Positions 1-6,916 of a stretch of 48,399 nucleotides of DNA are shown here, in pieces. The notes below the pieces were generated by a model. It had not been told where the DNA came from. It made no database searches and saw only the letters and a program-made list of their open reading frames with translations. Both the position numbers and the translations under genes were made by a program. Each line of letters begins with the position of its first letter. Position 1 is the first letter of the stretch. This DNA comes from JAVWPP01 sp036635835 (GTDB lineage Bacteria; Bacillota; Clostridia; TANB77; CAG-465), in assembly GCA_036635835.1 (NCBI GenBank), contig JAVWPP010000006.1, forward strand, positions 1 to 48,399, written 5' to 3'.

Positions 1-7
1 TATTCTA

Positions 8-52
8 TTTTTTATATTTATTTTTTATATTTATTTTTTATATTATTTATAT
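8..52. repeat. AT-only short tandem repeat
   Basis: A run of imperfect 12-13 bp units built on TTTATTTTTTATA, repeated about three times. There is no coding potential here. Between 53 and 133 I see nothing definite. Confidence 0.5.
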
Positions 53-133
53 TAATTAGTTATTTACATATATTTACATTATCTATGCTTTAGCGTATAT
101 AAAGTAAATAAGGAAAACTTCTCCTACTCTTCT

Positions 134-162
134 TTGACAAATAATAAATTGTAATATATAAT
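134..162 (+). promoter_or_regulatory. consensus sigma-A promoter of the 71-aa gene
   Basis: TTGACA (134-139), 17-bp spacer, TATAAT (157-162). Both boxes are perfect. The expected start of transcription (about 169) falls on the Shine-Dalgarno sequence AAGGAGG (168-174), so the leader would be only about 14 nt. Confidence 0.8.
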
Positions 163-182
163 AAAAAAAGGAGGATATATTT

Positions 183-398
183 ATGTTTGATAAAATACTA
201 AACATATTATTTAGGTTGTATGAAAAAATAACATTTTTTATGGTATATAAAGCAGAAGACCTATCGAATGAATTCTATAATGATTATATGGAATACAGAA
301 AAGACAAAAAATCAGAAAGAAAAAACATAACAAAAGAAGAAATAGAACAACAAGAAAAAGCATATAACGATTTTGTACAAAGCCAAAAAGAGAAGTAA
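183..398 (+). CDS. small charged hypothetical protein, 71 aa
   Basis: Unrecognised. It starts at ATG 183, eight bases after a perfect AAGGAGG. The first 24 residues are hydrophobic/aromatic (ILNILFRLYEKITFFMVYKA), probably a membrane-surface amphipathic helix. The rest is strongly charged (Lys/Glu/Asp-rich) and looks helical, ending in QSQKEK. It is monocistronic, with its own perfect promoter and a hairpin that overlaps its stop codon. No catalytic motif is visible. The start, RBS and promoter make it a convincing expressed gene; the function is unknown. Confidence 0.7.
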   Translation: MFDKILNILFRLYEKITFFMVYKAEDLSNEFYNDYMEYRKDKKSERKNITKEEIEQQEKAYNDFVQSQKEK

Positions 399-414
399 TA
401 TAGTTGCTTCTCTT
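388..414. terminator. hairpin at the end of the 71-aa gene
   Basis: AGAGAAG / CTTCTCT arms around an 11-nt loop. The hairpin overlaps the stop codon at 396-398. The U-tract on the plus strand is weak (TATATATAT); on the minus strand a TTTTT follows, so it may act better in that direction. Confidence 0.45.
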
Positions 415-502
415 ATATATATCTAAAATCTAAATATACACTTAAGTTTTAAAGCATATGTTCTTTCTACGTTTTTAAAAAATATATAAAAAGCAAAAAA
501 GA

Positions 503-534
503 GAAGCTGTCTCCTACTTCTCATTTAAAATTCT
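503..534 (-). terminator. terminator of the 114-aa membrane protein gene
   Basis: On the minus strand GAGAAG...CTTCTC is followed by TTTTTTGCTTTTT. The stem begins inside the last codons and stop of the gene ending at 514. Confidence 0.7.
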
Positions 535-858
535 TTTAACCTCTTTAGAACCTGTGCTACTATTATCTTCTGAAAGCTTATCCACAACATTTTGTAGGTT
601 ATCCTTAGTAAGCATTTTAGTTGCATCTTTAACATTTTGCAGATAAATAAAGGACGTAAGAGTTATATACATACCAACAGCAACCGAGCTAAGAACAACT
701 CCTGCTATATTTAGTTCCTTGTTACCTAGCTTGTAGCCGGCAATAGTAGAGCAAATAGATATAACCGCACATGGGATACAAATGTACCACCAAAGCACGC
801 TAGCAAGAGATATAATTCCAAACACAATTGAAACTATAGCATAAATAGATAATCCCAT
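514..858 (-). CDS. small membrane protein, DUF4190-like, 114 aa
   Basis: Residues 1-70 form two to three closely spaced hydrophobic helices (IYAIVSIVFGIISLASVLWW, then ICIPCAVISICSTIAGY, then an Ala/Val/Gly-rich helix from IAGVVLSSVAVG). The alternating 'iaivlgiislv...' pattern with a Gly after a short polar turn resembles DUF4190/DUF4064 small membrane proteins. The C-terminal 40 residues are a soluble charged tail. The RBS AGGAGG lies seven bases before the ATG. It is a single gene with its own terminator. The function of this family is not established; the family match is by pattern only. Confidence 0.6.
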   Translation of the reverse strand: MGLSIYAIVSIVFGIISLASVLWWYICIPCAVISICSTIAGYKLGNKELNIAGVVLSSVAVGMYITLTSFIYLQNVKDATKMLTKDNLQNVVDKLSEDNSSTGSKEVKRILNEK

Positions 859-920
859 AAAAGTTCCTCCTCTTTAGATATTCATATAAATAGAGTATAC
901 AATATATATGAGAATAAGTA

Positions 921-947
921 AATAGCAGAGATTTGTTCTCTGCTATT
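921..947 (-). terminator. terminator of the TPR protein gene
   Basis: A perfect 11-bp inverted repeat AATAGCAGAGA / TCTCTGCTATT with a 5-nt loop, directly after the stop at 951, followed on the minus strand by TTTACTTATT. Confidence 0.7.
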
Positions 948-950
948 AGT

Positions 951-1928
951 TTAATTTATTTTACCTGATGGAAAGAAATCTAAAATTTTAGATACACCAT
1001 CATCTTGCGTTACAATAGTAACATAATCTAAAGCGCCTTTCTTTTTACCTTCGTATTTATCTTTACCTACTCTATTTAAGCGTATATTAAAGACTTGTAT
1101 ATCCATAAAAGAAAGAACTGGCTGCATGTTAGAAATATACTTTAGCTGCTCAGTTGCAATAGCTTCTGTTTTCTTGTTTTTAAAAGCTGCCTTTTTAACT
1201 ACTAGCTTCTTAAGGTAATCTTCAGAAGAGAGAGAAAGTGCGCTTCTACCTTTTTTTAAAGAAGAAGAATACTTATAAATTGCCCTAAGAGAGGTAGGTA
1301 TACTTTTAGACTGAATAATCTTATCTCGCATTTGCACATGTAGCTCATTTAAAGCCACCATATCCTCTTTAGCTTCATACACTGTCTCAAGTAGCACATA
1401 TGGTAAAAAGTCTGCAAGGTTATTTTCTATACATTTATTACATGCATAAAGCATCATATCTTGGTCGTTTATACGCATATACACATCTAAAAGGTTTATG
1501 AAATATTCCGGTGAAATACTTGCTAGATATGCATACTTCTCTACTTCTAAATTTGGTCTATTTGTCTCCATATAAAGAGTAGCAAGAAGTTCATTTACAA
1601 GCTTTCCGTTTGGATTAGTAGATATAACCTCATCGCATAAAGATTCTGCTAAAGCATATGCCTTTAAGACATAGATATAGTATTTACACAGTATAAGCTT
1701 ATTGGCATTAGATATATCTTCTAGATATATAAGGCTCTCAAACAAGCTTTCTGCGTAGTTTTCCTCCTTTGTATATATAACTGCATCTAATAGTTTAAAA
1801 CGTATATTATAGTTACTAGGCTCTCTTAGAAGTATTTCTTTGTACTTTGCTATAGCTACGGTATATTCTTTCTTAGCTAGTGCTTTAGTTGCCTCTGTAG
1901 CAAGCACAGATGTTGCTTCATTGTTCAT
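951..1928 (-). CDS. TPR-repeat protein, 325 aa
   Basis: The N-terminal about 200 residues are helical pairs with tetratricopeptide spacing: the first repeat runs from about A17 (KKEYTVAIAKYKEILLREP, with the Y..Ai..Y..iL...P pattern), then several degenerate repeats through YAYLASISPEYF. The C-terminal 100 residues are basic and end in a non-repeat segment (FMDIQVFNIRLNRVGKDKYEG). There is no signal peptide or membrane helix, so it is probably a cytosolic scaffold. The RBS AAGGAGG precedes the ATG. It is monocistronic, with a perfect sigma-A promoter and its own terminator. The partner is unknown. Confidence 0.65.
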   Translation of the reverse strand: MNNEATSVLATEATKALAKKEYTVAIAKYKEILLREPSNYNIRFKLLDAVIYTKEENYAESLFESLIYLEDISNANKLILCKYYIYVLKAYALAESLCDEVISTNPNGKLVNELLATLYMETNRPNLEVEKYAYLASISPEYFINLLDVYMRINDQDMMLYACNKCIENNLADFLPYVLLETVYEAKEDMVALNELHVQMRDKIIQSKSIPTSLRAIYKYSSSLKKGRSALSLSSEDYLKKLVVKKAAFKNKKTEAIATEQLKYISNMQPVLSFMDIQVFNIRLNRVGKDKYEGKKKGALDYVTIVTQDDGVSKILDFFPSGKIN

Positions 1929-1978
1929 AGTAATTCCTCCTTAATATTTATTTTGGAGTGGATATATTAACTGGTATA

Positions 1979-2007
1979 AGTATAGCACAAAGCATGTGTT
2001 ATGTCAA
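1979..2007 (-). promoter_or_regulatory. sigma-A promoter of the TPR gene
   Basis: On the minus strand TTGACA (2002-2007), 17-bp spacer, TATACT (1979-1984). Confidence 0.75.
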
Positions 2008-2032
2008 TGAGAATATGTGTTCTTTTTCGCAT

Positions 2033-2076
2033 AAAAAAAGATACCCAAGTAGCATATGAAAACTACCTGGATATAT
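2033..2076 (-). terminator. terminator of the SNase-like gene
   Basis: Minus strand: CCAGGTAG / CTACTTGG stem with a 10-nt loop, then GTATC and seven T. It lies about 55 bases after the stop at 2130. Confidence 0.7.
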
Positions 2077-2129
2077 AAAGAGGTTGATATATGAAAATTA
2101 AAGATAATTCTTTAATTCAGAACGCTTTT

Positions 2130-2837
2130 TTAATTATGCCAAATTCCTTTTACAGAATCTTTTGCTTTTTTTTCTGCTTGCAAAAGATCTTGCTGTATTT
2201 CGACATTTTGTTTTTCTTCTTTTACTTTACTGTATCCATTTTCTAAAAGTTTAGCATTTACTAAATCTTTATTATAGTACACATAAGCAAAATATAAATT
2301 GTTTTCAGTTTTTTTCTTATCAAATTTTACTTGAACGTTTTTATCTTTTAACAAAGAAGAAAGTTCTTTTTTGTATAAGTCTGCTTCACTGCTTTGCAGA
2401 TCTAAAGAGGCAGTTGGCATTACACCTATCATAGAGATAGTTATATGAGATCCGTCTTTATCCTCAATAGTTATATTATTAACATCATTTACAGAAACAA
2501 CTTTAAAAGCAGAAGACATCATACCTTGCTCTAATTTAGATATAGAGAGGTCTTTGTAATCTGTATCAATTAATGTGTTTTCTTTATTAAATACGCCTTC
2601 TAGCACACATGAAGTATTAGCTTCAGTACTTACTTCTTTAGAAGCATGTTCTTCTAGAACTTCTGCTTTTCTATTAGATAAGCTGTATACTGCTTTTACT
2701 ATTGTTTTATCATTTACATTGTTTGTTTTTAGAAACAAGTATGATCCAAGTAGTAGTGCTATAGCAAATATGCTAAGCAAAAAGACTTTAGGTCCGTATT
2801 GTATAAGATAAAAGGTTTGTTTACTTTTATAGTACAT
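2130..2837 (-). CDS. membrane-anchored SNase-fold protein, probably not catalytic
   Basis: Residues 16-36 form one transmembrane helix after a short N-terminus, followed by a linker of about 70 residues. Residues 110-234 follow the staphylococcal-nuclease (OB) layout: VVSVNDVNNITIE where nucleases have VV.V.DGDT; ISMIGVMPTA where they have .RLIGIDTPE; a Y..EL..LLK helix; VKFD; AYVYYNKDLVN; LLENGYS; and AEKKAK..KGIW at the end. The active-site Arg of RLIG, the Asp/Glu of DTPE and the second Arg are not conserved, so I infer a binding rather than a nuclease role, outside the membrane. ATG start with a GGAGG-type RBS. It is single, with a perfect promoter. Fold assignment is by pattern and fairly secure. 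Confidence 0.7.
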   Translation of the reverse strand: MYYKSKQTFYLIQYGPKVFLLSIFAIALLLGSYLFLKTNNVNDKTIVKAVYSLSNRKAEVLEEHASKEVSTEANTSCVLEGVFNKENTLIDTDYKDLSISKLEQGMMSSAFKVVSVNDVNNITIEDKDGSHITISMIGVMPTASLDLQSSEADLYKKELSSLLKDKNVQVKFDKKKTENNLYFAYVYYNKDLVNAKLLENGYSKVKEEKQNVEIQQDLLQAEKKAKDSVKGIWHN

Positions 2838-2881
2838 AACTAATACCTCCTTTACTTAATAAAATAATTGTTAACAGTTCT

Positions 2882-2910
2882 ATTATACCATGGCTTTTTG
2901 TTTTTGTCAA
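2882..2910 (-). promoter_or_regulatory. sigma-A promoter of the SNase-like gene
   Basis: TTGACA (2905-2910), 17-bp spacer, TATAAT (2882-2887), minus strand. Both boxes are perfect. Confidence 0.8.
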
Positions 2911-2981
2911 CACATTATGTAAAAAAACAACTAAAAAGATAGAGTTTTAGTACATTGCTTATGCAAAATATGATTTGTGGC

Positions 2982-3019
2982 AAAAAAATATAAGAGAAGT
3001 TATGCTCTTATATTTTTAT
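2982..3019 (-). terminator. yebC terminator
   Basis: AAATATAAGAG / CTCTTATATTT stem with an 8-nt loop and seven T on the minus strand, right after the yebC stop. Confidence 0.8.
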
Positions 3020-3024
3020 TTATT

Positions 3025-3747
3025 TTACATATCTGCGTTATGCCATACGTTTTGTACATCATCGTTATCGTCTAATTTGTCTAGCATTACTTGGAACTTA
3101 TCTGCTTGTTCTTCTGTTACATCTACTGCTACAGATGGCACCATTTTAATTTCTGCTTCTAAGAATTTATATCCCTTTTCTTCTAATGCTGCTAGAACTT
3201 TAGAAAAATCTACTGGGTCTGTTGTAACTTCAAAATACTCTTCTTCTGCTGCAAAATCTTCTGCTCCTGAATCTAAAGCATCCATCATTACTGTTTCTTC
3301 ATCTAGCTTTTCATCTTTTTCTATTATTAGCACACCTTTTTTAGCAAACATAAATCCTACGCAGCCTGGTAGTCCCATTTTTCCGCCGCTTCTATCGAAT
3401 ATACATCTTATATCTGCAGCTGCTCTATTTTTATTATCTGTAAGTGCTTCTACTATAACCGCAATTCCGTTTGGTCCGTATCCTTCGTATGTTATTTCTT
3501 CGTAAGACACTGAATCTCCAGAACCTGCTGCTTTTTGTATGCATCTTTGTATGTTGTCTCCTGGCATATTTGCTGCTTTTGCTTTAGCTACTATATCTCT
3601 TAGCTTACCGTTTATTGAAGGATCTGGTCCCCCGCTTTTAACTATTATAGTTATTTCTTTTCCCATTCTTGAAAAGACTTTTCCCCTTTTGTTATCTGTG
3701 GCTTCTTTCTTTCTTTTTATATTGGCCCATTTTGAATGTCCGCTCAT
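3025..3747 (-). CDS. yebC: YebC/PmpR (TACO1) family protein
   Basis: A full-length (240 aa) member of the YebC family, opening with the diagnostic MSGHSKWANIKRKK, then GKVFSRMGKEI, GGPDPS.N..LR, AKAANMP.DNI.R.I, YEEITYEGYGP.GIA and the acidic C-terminus. These proteins are cytosolic; older work treats them as transcriptional regulators, and more recent work links the family to translation of proline-rich or stalling stretches. I place the start at 3747 (MSGH): an in-frame ATG at 3765 belongs to the Shine-Dalgarno region (AAGGAGGAA). It is monocistronic here, not beside ruvC-ruvA-ruvB as in some genomes. Confidence 0.97.
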   Translation of the reverse strand: MSGHSKWANIKRKKEATDNKRGKVFSRMGKEITIIVKSGGPDPSINGKLRDIVAKAKAANMPGDNIQRCIQKAAGSGDSVSYEEITYEGYGPNGIAVIVEALTDNKNRAAADIRCIFDRSGGKMGLPGCVGFMFAKKGVLIIEKDEKLDEETVMMDALDSGAEDFAAEEEYFEVTTDPVDFSKVLAALEEKGYKFLEAEIKMVPSVAVDVTEEQADKFQVMLDKLDDNDDVQNVWHNADM

Positions 3748-3774
3748 AAAATATTCCTCCTTCATTGCTAGTTT

Positions 3775-3803
3775 ATTTTATCACAAAGAAGATTAAGTTT
3801 CAA
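3775..3803 (-). promoter_or_regulatory. yebC promoter
   Basis: TTGAAA (3798-3803), 17-bp spacer, TAAAAT (3775-3780), minus strand. Confidence 0.65.
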
Positions 3804-3846
3804 CATTTTTATGATTTTTTTATATTTTTATAGCTATATTTATAAC

Positions 3847-3879
3847 CTCTTTAGATACGTAACATCTAGCTAAAGAGGA
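3847..3879. other. 9-bp perfect inverted repeat without a U-tract
   Basis: CCTCTTTAG and CTAAAGAGG arms around a 15-nt loop, downstream of the TIGR00266 gene and upstream of yebC. No T-run follows on either strand, so it is not a canonical terminator. It may be an RNA processing or stability hairpin. Confidence 0.5.
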
Positions 3880-3933
3880 GAAACGTAGGCATATGTTTTT
3901 TCTAAAATACATACACTGTAGTAGACTTAAAAC

Positions 3934-4617
3934 CTAGCCGCTATAGCCAGGTAAATACCTTCCAAGAGTAGCAGCTAGCTTAGAAACAGGCATAGTTTGT
4001 AGCCATACAGTTCCAGGCCCTTTAAGAGTAGTTAAGAAAATACCCTCGCCGCCAAACACCATATTCTTAACACCTTTAACCGTAGTAATATCTAAATTAA
4101 CATCTTCAGTCATTAAAACAACATAGCCGTTATCTAGTTTAAGAACCTCATTTTCTTTAAGCTCTTTTTTAACAATGTTACCATCTATCTCAAAAAAAGC
4201 TTTACCGCTTCCGCTTATTTTCTGCATAATAAAGCCCTCGCCACCGAAAAAGCCAGCGCCTACTTTCTTTCTAAAAGACATCTCAGTCTTAATAGTAGTC
4301 TCACCACAAAGATATGCTTTCTTTTGACAAATCAAACTCTTACCTTCTTCTAAATCATACTCCATAATCTGTCCTGGGAAAGAAGAAGAAAAAGCAATCT
4401 CACCGCTATCTTCTGTGCATGTATAAGTATTCATAAAAATAGTCTCACCAGCAAAAGCTCTACCTATACCAGTTAAGAGCCCTCCATTTGTACTAGTATT
4501 CATTTCAAAAGAATCACTCATCCATGACATACCCCCATTTTGCGTACAAATCTTTTCTCCTTTTTCTAAAAAGCATGTAAGCACAGGTAAAAAGTCTCCT
4601 GTTATTTCAGTTTTCAT
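3934..4617 (-). CDS. TIGR00266 / AIM24 family protein, 227 aa
   Basis: A beta-rich protein with the family's Gly motifs: NGGMSWMSDSFEMNTSTNGGL..G.GRAFAGE.IF, then FPGQI..YDL, GFFGGEGF..Q.I.G.G, and the C-terminal KNMVFGGEGIFLTTLKGPGTVWLQTM. The fold is a trimeric beta-helix-like barrel; the bacterial function is unknown, and the mitochondrial AIM24 relative affects inner-membrane organisation. The length is typical. No signal peptide. Good RBS (AAGGAGG) before the ATG. It stands alone between yebC and an orphan gene. Confidence 0.9.
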   Translation of the reverse strand: MKTEITGDFLPVLTCFLEKGEKICTQNGGMSWMSDSFEMNTSTNGGLLTGIGRAFAGETIFMNTYTCTEDSGEIAFSSSFPGQIMEYDLEEGKSLICQKKAYLCGETTIKTEMSFRKKVGAGFFGGEGFIMQKISGSGKAFFEIDGNIVKKELKENEVLKLDNGYVVLMTEDVNLDITTVKGVKNMVFGGEGIFLTTLKGPGTVWLQTMPVSKLAATLGRYLPGYSG

Positions 4618-4683
4618 AATATATATCCTCCTTAAATCATGTATATATATTATACTAAGTTAAAGAAAATGTAAAGGCAAATA

Positions 4684-4720
4684 CGCAAAAAAAAAAAAGC
4701 ACCAATTGATGCTTTTTTTA
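4684..4720 (-). terminator. terminator of the 181-aa orphan gene
   Basis: GCATCAATTGGTGC, a near-palindromic stem flanked by A-runs and T-runs on both strands (12 T on the minus strand), immediately after the stop at 4725. Confidence 0.7.
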
Positions 4721-4724
4721 TGAT

Positions 4725-5270
4725 CTATATTTTTTTAAACTTTTGGATAAACTCGTATGCAACTTCTTTACATACATCTTCTAATATATCTAAATTATCT
4801 TCTTGCGCCATTATATTATTCATACAATCTACTTCATCTTTGCATAATCTATCTACTATCTTTTCTGTATATTTATCTGGTACTTTATCTAGTAAATCTA
4901 GTTTAACTAAATCTTCGTATATGCATTTGTATTTGTAATCTATATTATATGAATCGCTGTAATCTGCTAAAGGAGCAAAATATTCATCTCTAAGTGTTGA
5001 ACGAATAATTCCTTTAAAGAAACCGTTTATTATATCATAGCAAGTTGCTTTTTTAGTAAGATAAAAAGTATTAGTATATACATCGTATAAACATTTATAA
5101 CTTTTTTCTATTTTTGCATCTTGTAATATTTCTAAAACATTTTCTTTGCTTAACATTTGTACTAAGTGATTATCTAAATCTATTAAATTATCTGCTATAA
5201 AAAGTTGTATAGCTCTGATACATACGTCTACTTTAATTTGTAATTCTTTGTGACTAAATAATATACTCAC
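4725..5270 (-). CDS. hypothetical helical protein, 181 aa
   Basis: Unrecognised. It starts at GTG 5270, seven bases after GGAG. No signal peptide or membrane helix is seen. The sequence is predicted to be mostly helical, acidic and rich in Asp/Leu/Tyr/Ile, with five Cys spread along it (e.g. DVCIRAI, YKCLYD, YKCIYED, RLCKDEVDC). The last third (KYTEKIVDRLCKDEVDCMNNI) looks like a compact helical bundle. It is monocistronic, with a good promoter and terminator, so probably real and expressed, perhaps restricted to this lineage. No function can be proposed. Confidence 0.65.
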   Translation of the reverse strand: MSILFSHKELQIKVDVCIRAIQLFIADNLIDLDNHLVQMLSKENVLEILQDAKIEKSYKCLYDVYTNTFYLTKKATCYDIINGFFKGIIRSTLRDEYFAPLADYSDSYNIDYKYKCIYEDLVKLDLLDKVPDKYTEKIVDRLCKDEVDCMNNIMAQEDNLDILEDVCKEVAYEFIQKFKKI

Positions 5271-5318
5271 GTGATCACTCCTATAAATTTATTTGAGTTT
5301 AATTTTTCTTATGCTTAT

Positions 5319-5347
5319 AGTATATCACTTAGAATATAAAAAGTCAA
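5319..5347 (-). promoter_or_regulatory. sigma-A promoter of the 181-aa orphan
   Basis: TTGACT (5342-5347), 17-bp spacer, TATACT (5319-5324), minus strand. Confidence 0.75.
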
Positions 5348-5394
5348 TATTATGTTAACGTTTTGTTTTTAGTTGTTCTTTTTATTTATTTTTT

Positions 5395-5447
5395 GAAAAA
5401 AGTATAAGCAACTTTTTTCTCTTTATCTATACTTATATATCTAGCAT
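5395..5447. repeat. intergenic repeat, copy 1 (about 53 bp)
   Basis: Shares about 89% identity with 43016-43067 (five substitutions and one indel). It contains an AAAAAAGT / ACTTTTTT hairpin followed by a conserved CTTATATATCTAGCAT-type tail. It sits between two divergent genes, where no terminator is needed. Confidence 0.65.
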
Positions 5448-5528
5448 ATTTTTCTCTTTATATTCTCTCTTTCTACACCTTTACTATCTATATATTTTAT
5501 ATGTATTTTCTACGTTTCTAAAAAACTA

Positions 5529-5557
5529 TTGACTTGCTTTTTCTCTTGTGATACTAT
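5529..5557 (+). promoter_or_regulatory. sigma-A promoter of the coiled-coil operon
   Basis: TTGACT (5529-5534), 17-bp spacer, TACTAT (5552-5557). The leader is about 25 nt before the ATG at 5589. Confidence 0.75.
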
Positions 5558-5588
5558 GGATATATATGAAATATACGAGGTGTTATAT

Positions 5589-6038
5589 ATGAAAAGAAAC
5601 AGTCTTATTACGGACTTTATCTGCTACCTTCTTATCTTTATTTTTGTCTTTACAATTGGTTGCATATACATAGCTAAAGAGGTTAAAACAAACAGAGCCC
5701 TTATGCAAAAAGACAACATGCAAAACAAAGAAGCGGTAACTAGCGCAAAAGAATTAGTAGAAAAACAAGCTAAAATAAACGAGCTAAACATAAAGAAAAA
5801 CGAGCTTAAAGTTTCACTAGATACATTAAATTCCCTTACAGAAATAAAGAAAAATGGAGAGCCTACATTAGAAAAAGATATACAAAAATTAGATAGCGAA
5901 GTAGCTGAAATTTCAGCAAATATATCAGAGGCAACAGAGAGACTTTCAAGCCTTAATGTTAAAGTTAAATCTTTAAACACAGCATACGTTTCTAAAAACG
6001 ATGTATATATAAATCTTCTAAAAAAAGCAGCAAATTAA
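5589..6038 (+). CDS. membrane-anchored coiled-coil protein, 149 aa
   Basis: Start at ATG 5589, downstream of the promoter and GAGGTG; an upstream frame opening at 5529 overlaps the -35 box and is rejected. Residues 8-28 are a single transmembrane helix; N-terminal MKRN suggests N-in. Residues about 35-142 are almost pure heptad coiled coil (AKELVEKQAKINELNIKKNEL, then LDSEVAEISANISEATERL). No cell-wall or catalytic domain follows. First gene of a two-gene operon: 18 bases separate it from a second protein of similar design, suggesting they pair through their coils. The topology resembles divisome or envelope-scaffold bitopic proteins (FtsL/DivIC type), but no sequence match is evident. Confidence 0.7.
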   Translation: MKRNSLITDFICYLLIFIFVFTIGCIYIAKEVKTNRALMQKDNMQNKEAVTSAKELVEKQAKINELNIKKNELKVSLDTLNSLTEIKKNGEPTLEKDIQKLDSEVAEISANISEATERLSSLNVKVKSLNTAYVSKNDVYINLLKKAAN

Positions 6039-6056
6039 AAAGGAGGCTTTAAGTTT

Positions 6057-6773
6057 ATGAAAGAAAAAAGCGAAGAAACAGGAGCAAAAAAAGCACCTGC
6101 TAAGAAGAAAATTTCAGCAGAGAAAACAGTAAAAAAAGTAGTTAAAACATCACCTAAAAAAGCAGCAAAAACAGCTACTAAACCATCACCTAAAAACAGC
6201 ACTTTAAAAGAGCCTGTATCTTCTAAAATATTAAAAGAAAAAGTAAATACAAAAGACGTTAACGTGCCTAAAAAAGATATGCAAACTAGTAGCCTAGAAA
6301 AGCTAAAAGCAAAAGTTTTCTCACCATATAAAAAGCAGTACGATGAGACCTTTGAAAAGCGTATAATTCTTCTAATTAGCTACTGCATTTTCATGTGCGT
6401 ACTTATAGGACTTATGGCCGCTCTATACATTTGCTTAATATACTCAACAATGCCACTTAGAAAAAACGCTAGCCTTACTAAAGACGATCTAAACTCCCTA
6501 AACATGGGTAACTCCACATACGAAGAAGCAATTGCAAACCTAGAAGGAGAAATAAAAGCAGTAGAAACTAAGATAAATGCAGAGCAAACAAAGCAGGCCC
6601 CATACAACGAAAAAGAAGCTAAGCTAGCTACCCTTATACAAACTAAAACAAAGTATCTAGCAGACCTAGAAGGCATAAATAAGCAAGTTGCAGATGCAAG
6701 CAATAAAATAGATAGCCTTACAAGAAAACTAGCAGAATTAGACGCATTAATTACAAAATTAAAACAAAGATAA
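6057..6773 (+). CDS. membrane coiled-coil protein with histone-H1-like tail, 238 aa
   Basis: Three parts. Residues 1-100 are an extremely basic, low-complexity Lys/Ala/Pro/Ser tail (KKAPAKKKISAEK, TSPKKAAKTATKPSPK), like the tail of histone H1 or bacterial H1-like proteins. Residues 103-130 are one transmembrane helix. Residues about 140-238 are coiled coil (YEEAIANLEGEIKAVETKI, TRKLAELDALITKLKQR). With the positive tail inside the cell, the coil would be outside. The tail could bind DNA, RNA or acidic lipid heads; that is inference. RBS AAAGGAGG. Operon partner of the gene at 5589, ended by a strong terminator. No family recognised. Confidence 0.7.
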   Translation: MKEKSEETGAKKAPAKKKISAEKTVKKVVKTSPKKAAKTATKPSPKNSTLKEPVSSKILKEKVNTKDVNVPKKDMQTSSLEKLKAKVFSPYKKQYDETFEKRIILLISYCIFMCVLIGLMAALYICLIYSTMPLRKNASLTKDDLNSLNMGNSTYEEAIANLEGEIKAVETKINAEQTKQAPYNEKEAKLATLIQTKTKYLADLEGINKQVADASNKIDSLTRKLAELDALITKLKQR

Positions 6774-6820
6774 AAAAAGATAATTCCCGTAAAAAACATA
6801 TCGGGAATTATCTTTTTTTT
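6773..6820 (+). terminator. strong bidirectional terminator of the coiled-coil operon
   Basis: AAAGATAATTCCCG / CGGGAATTATCTTT perfect stem, 12-nt loop, eight T on the plus strand and seven on the minus strand. Confidence 0.9.
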
Positions 6821-6884
6821 AACTAACTTTCCTGCATAAAAACCAAAGAAAAAAAACAAAACTAAGTACTACTTTTTACATAGA

Positions 6885-6913
6885 AAAACGCAGGCAAAAA
6901 CACCTACGTTTTA
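6885..6913 (-). terminator. terminator of the polA-SLT operon
   Basis: Minus strand AAAACGTAGG / CCTGCGTTTT, 10 bp with one G-U pair, then TTTTTCTATG, just after the stop at 6917. Confidence 0.75.
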
Positions 6914-6916
6914 AAA

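Noticed and set aside
2975..3505. Open frame of 176 codons opposite yebC
   Set aside because: Ser-rich mirror of yebC codons without an RBS; yebC is certain.
5529..5588. Upstream extension of the 149-aa coiled-coil protein
   Set aside because: It would overlap the -35 and -10 boxes; the RBS points to ATG 5589.
6380..6859. Open frame opposite the coiled-coil gene, running into the terminator
   Set aside because: Overlaps a well-supported gene with promoter and RBS; hydrophobic content is an antisense artefact.
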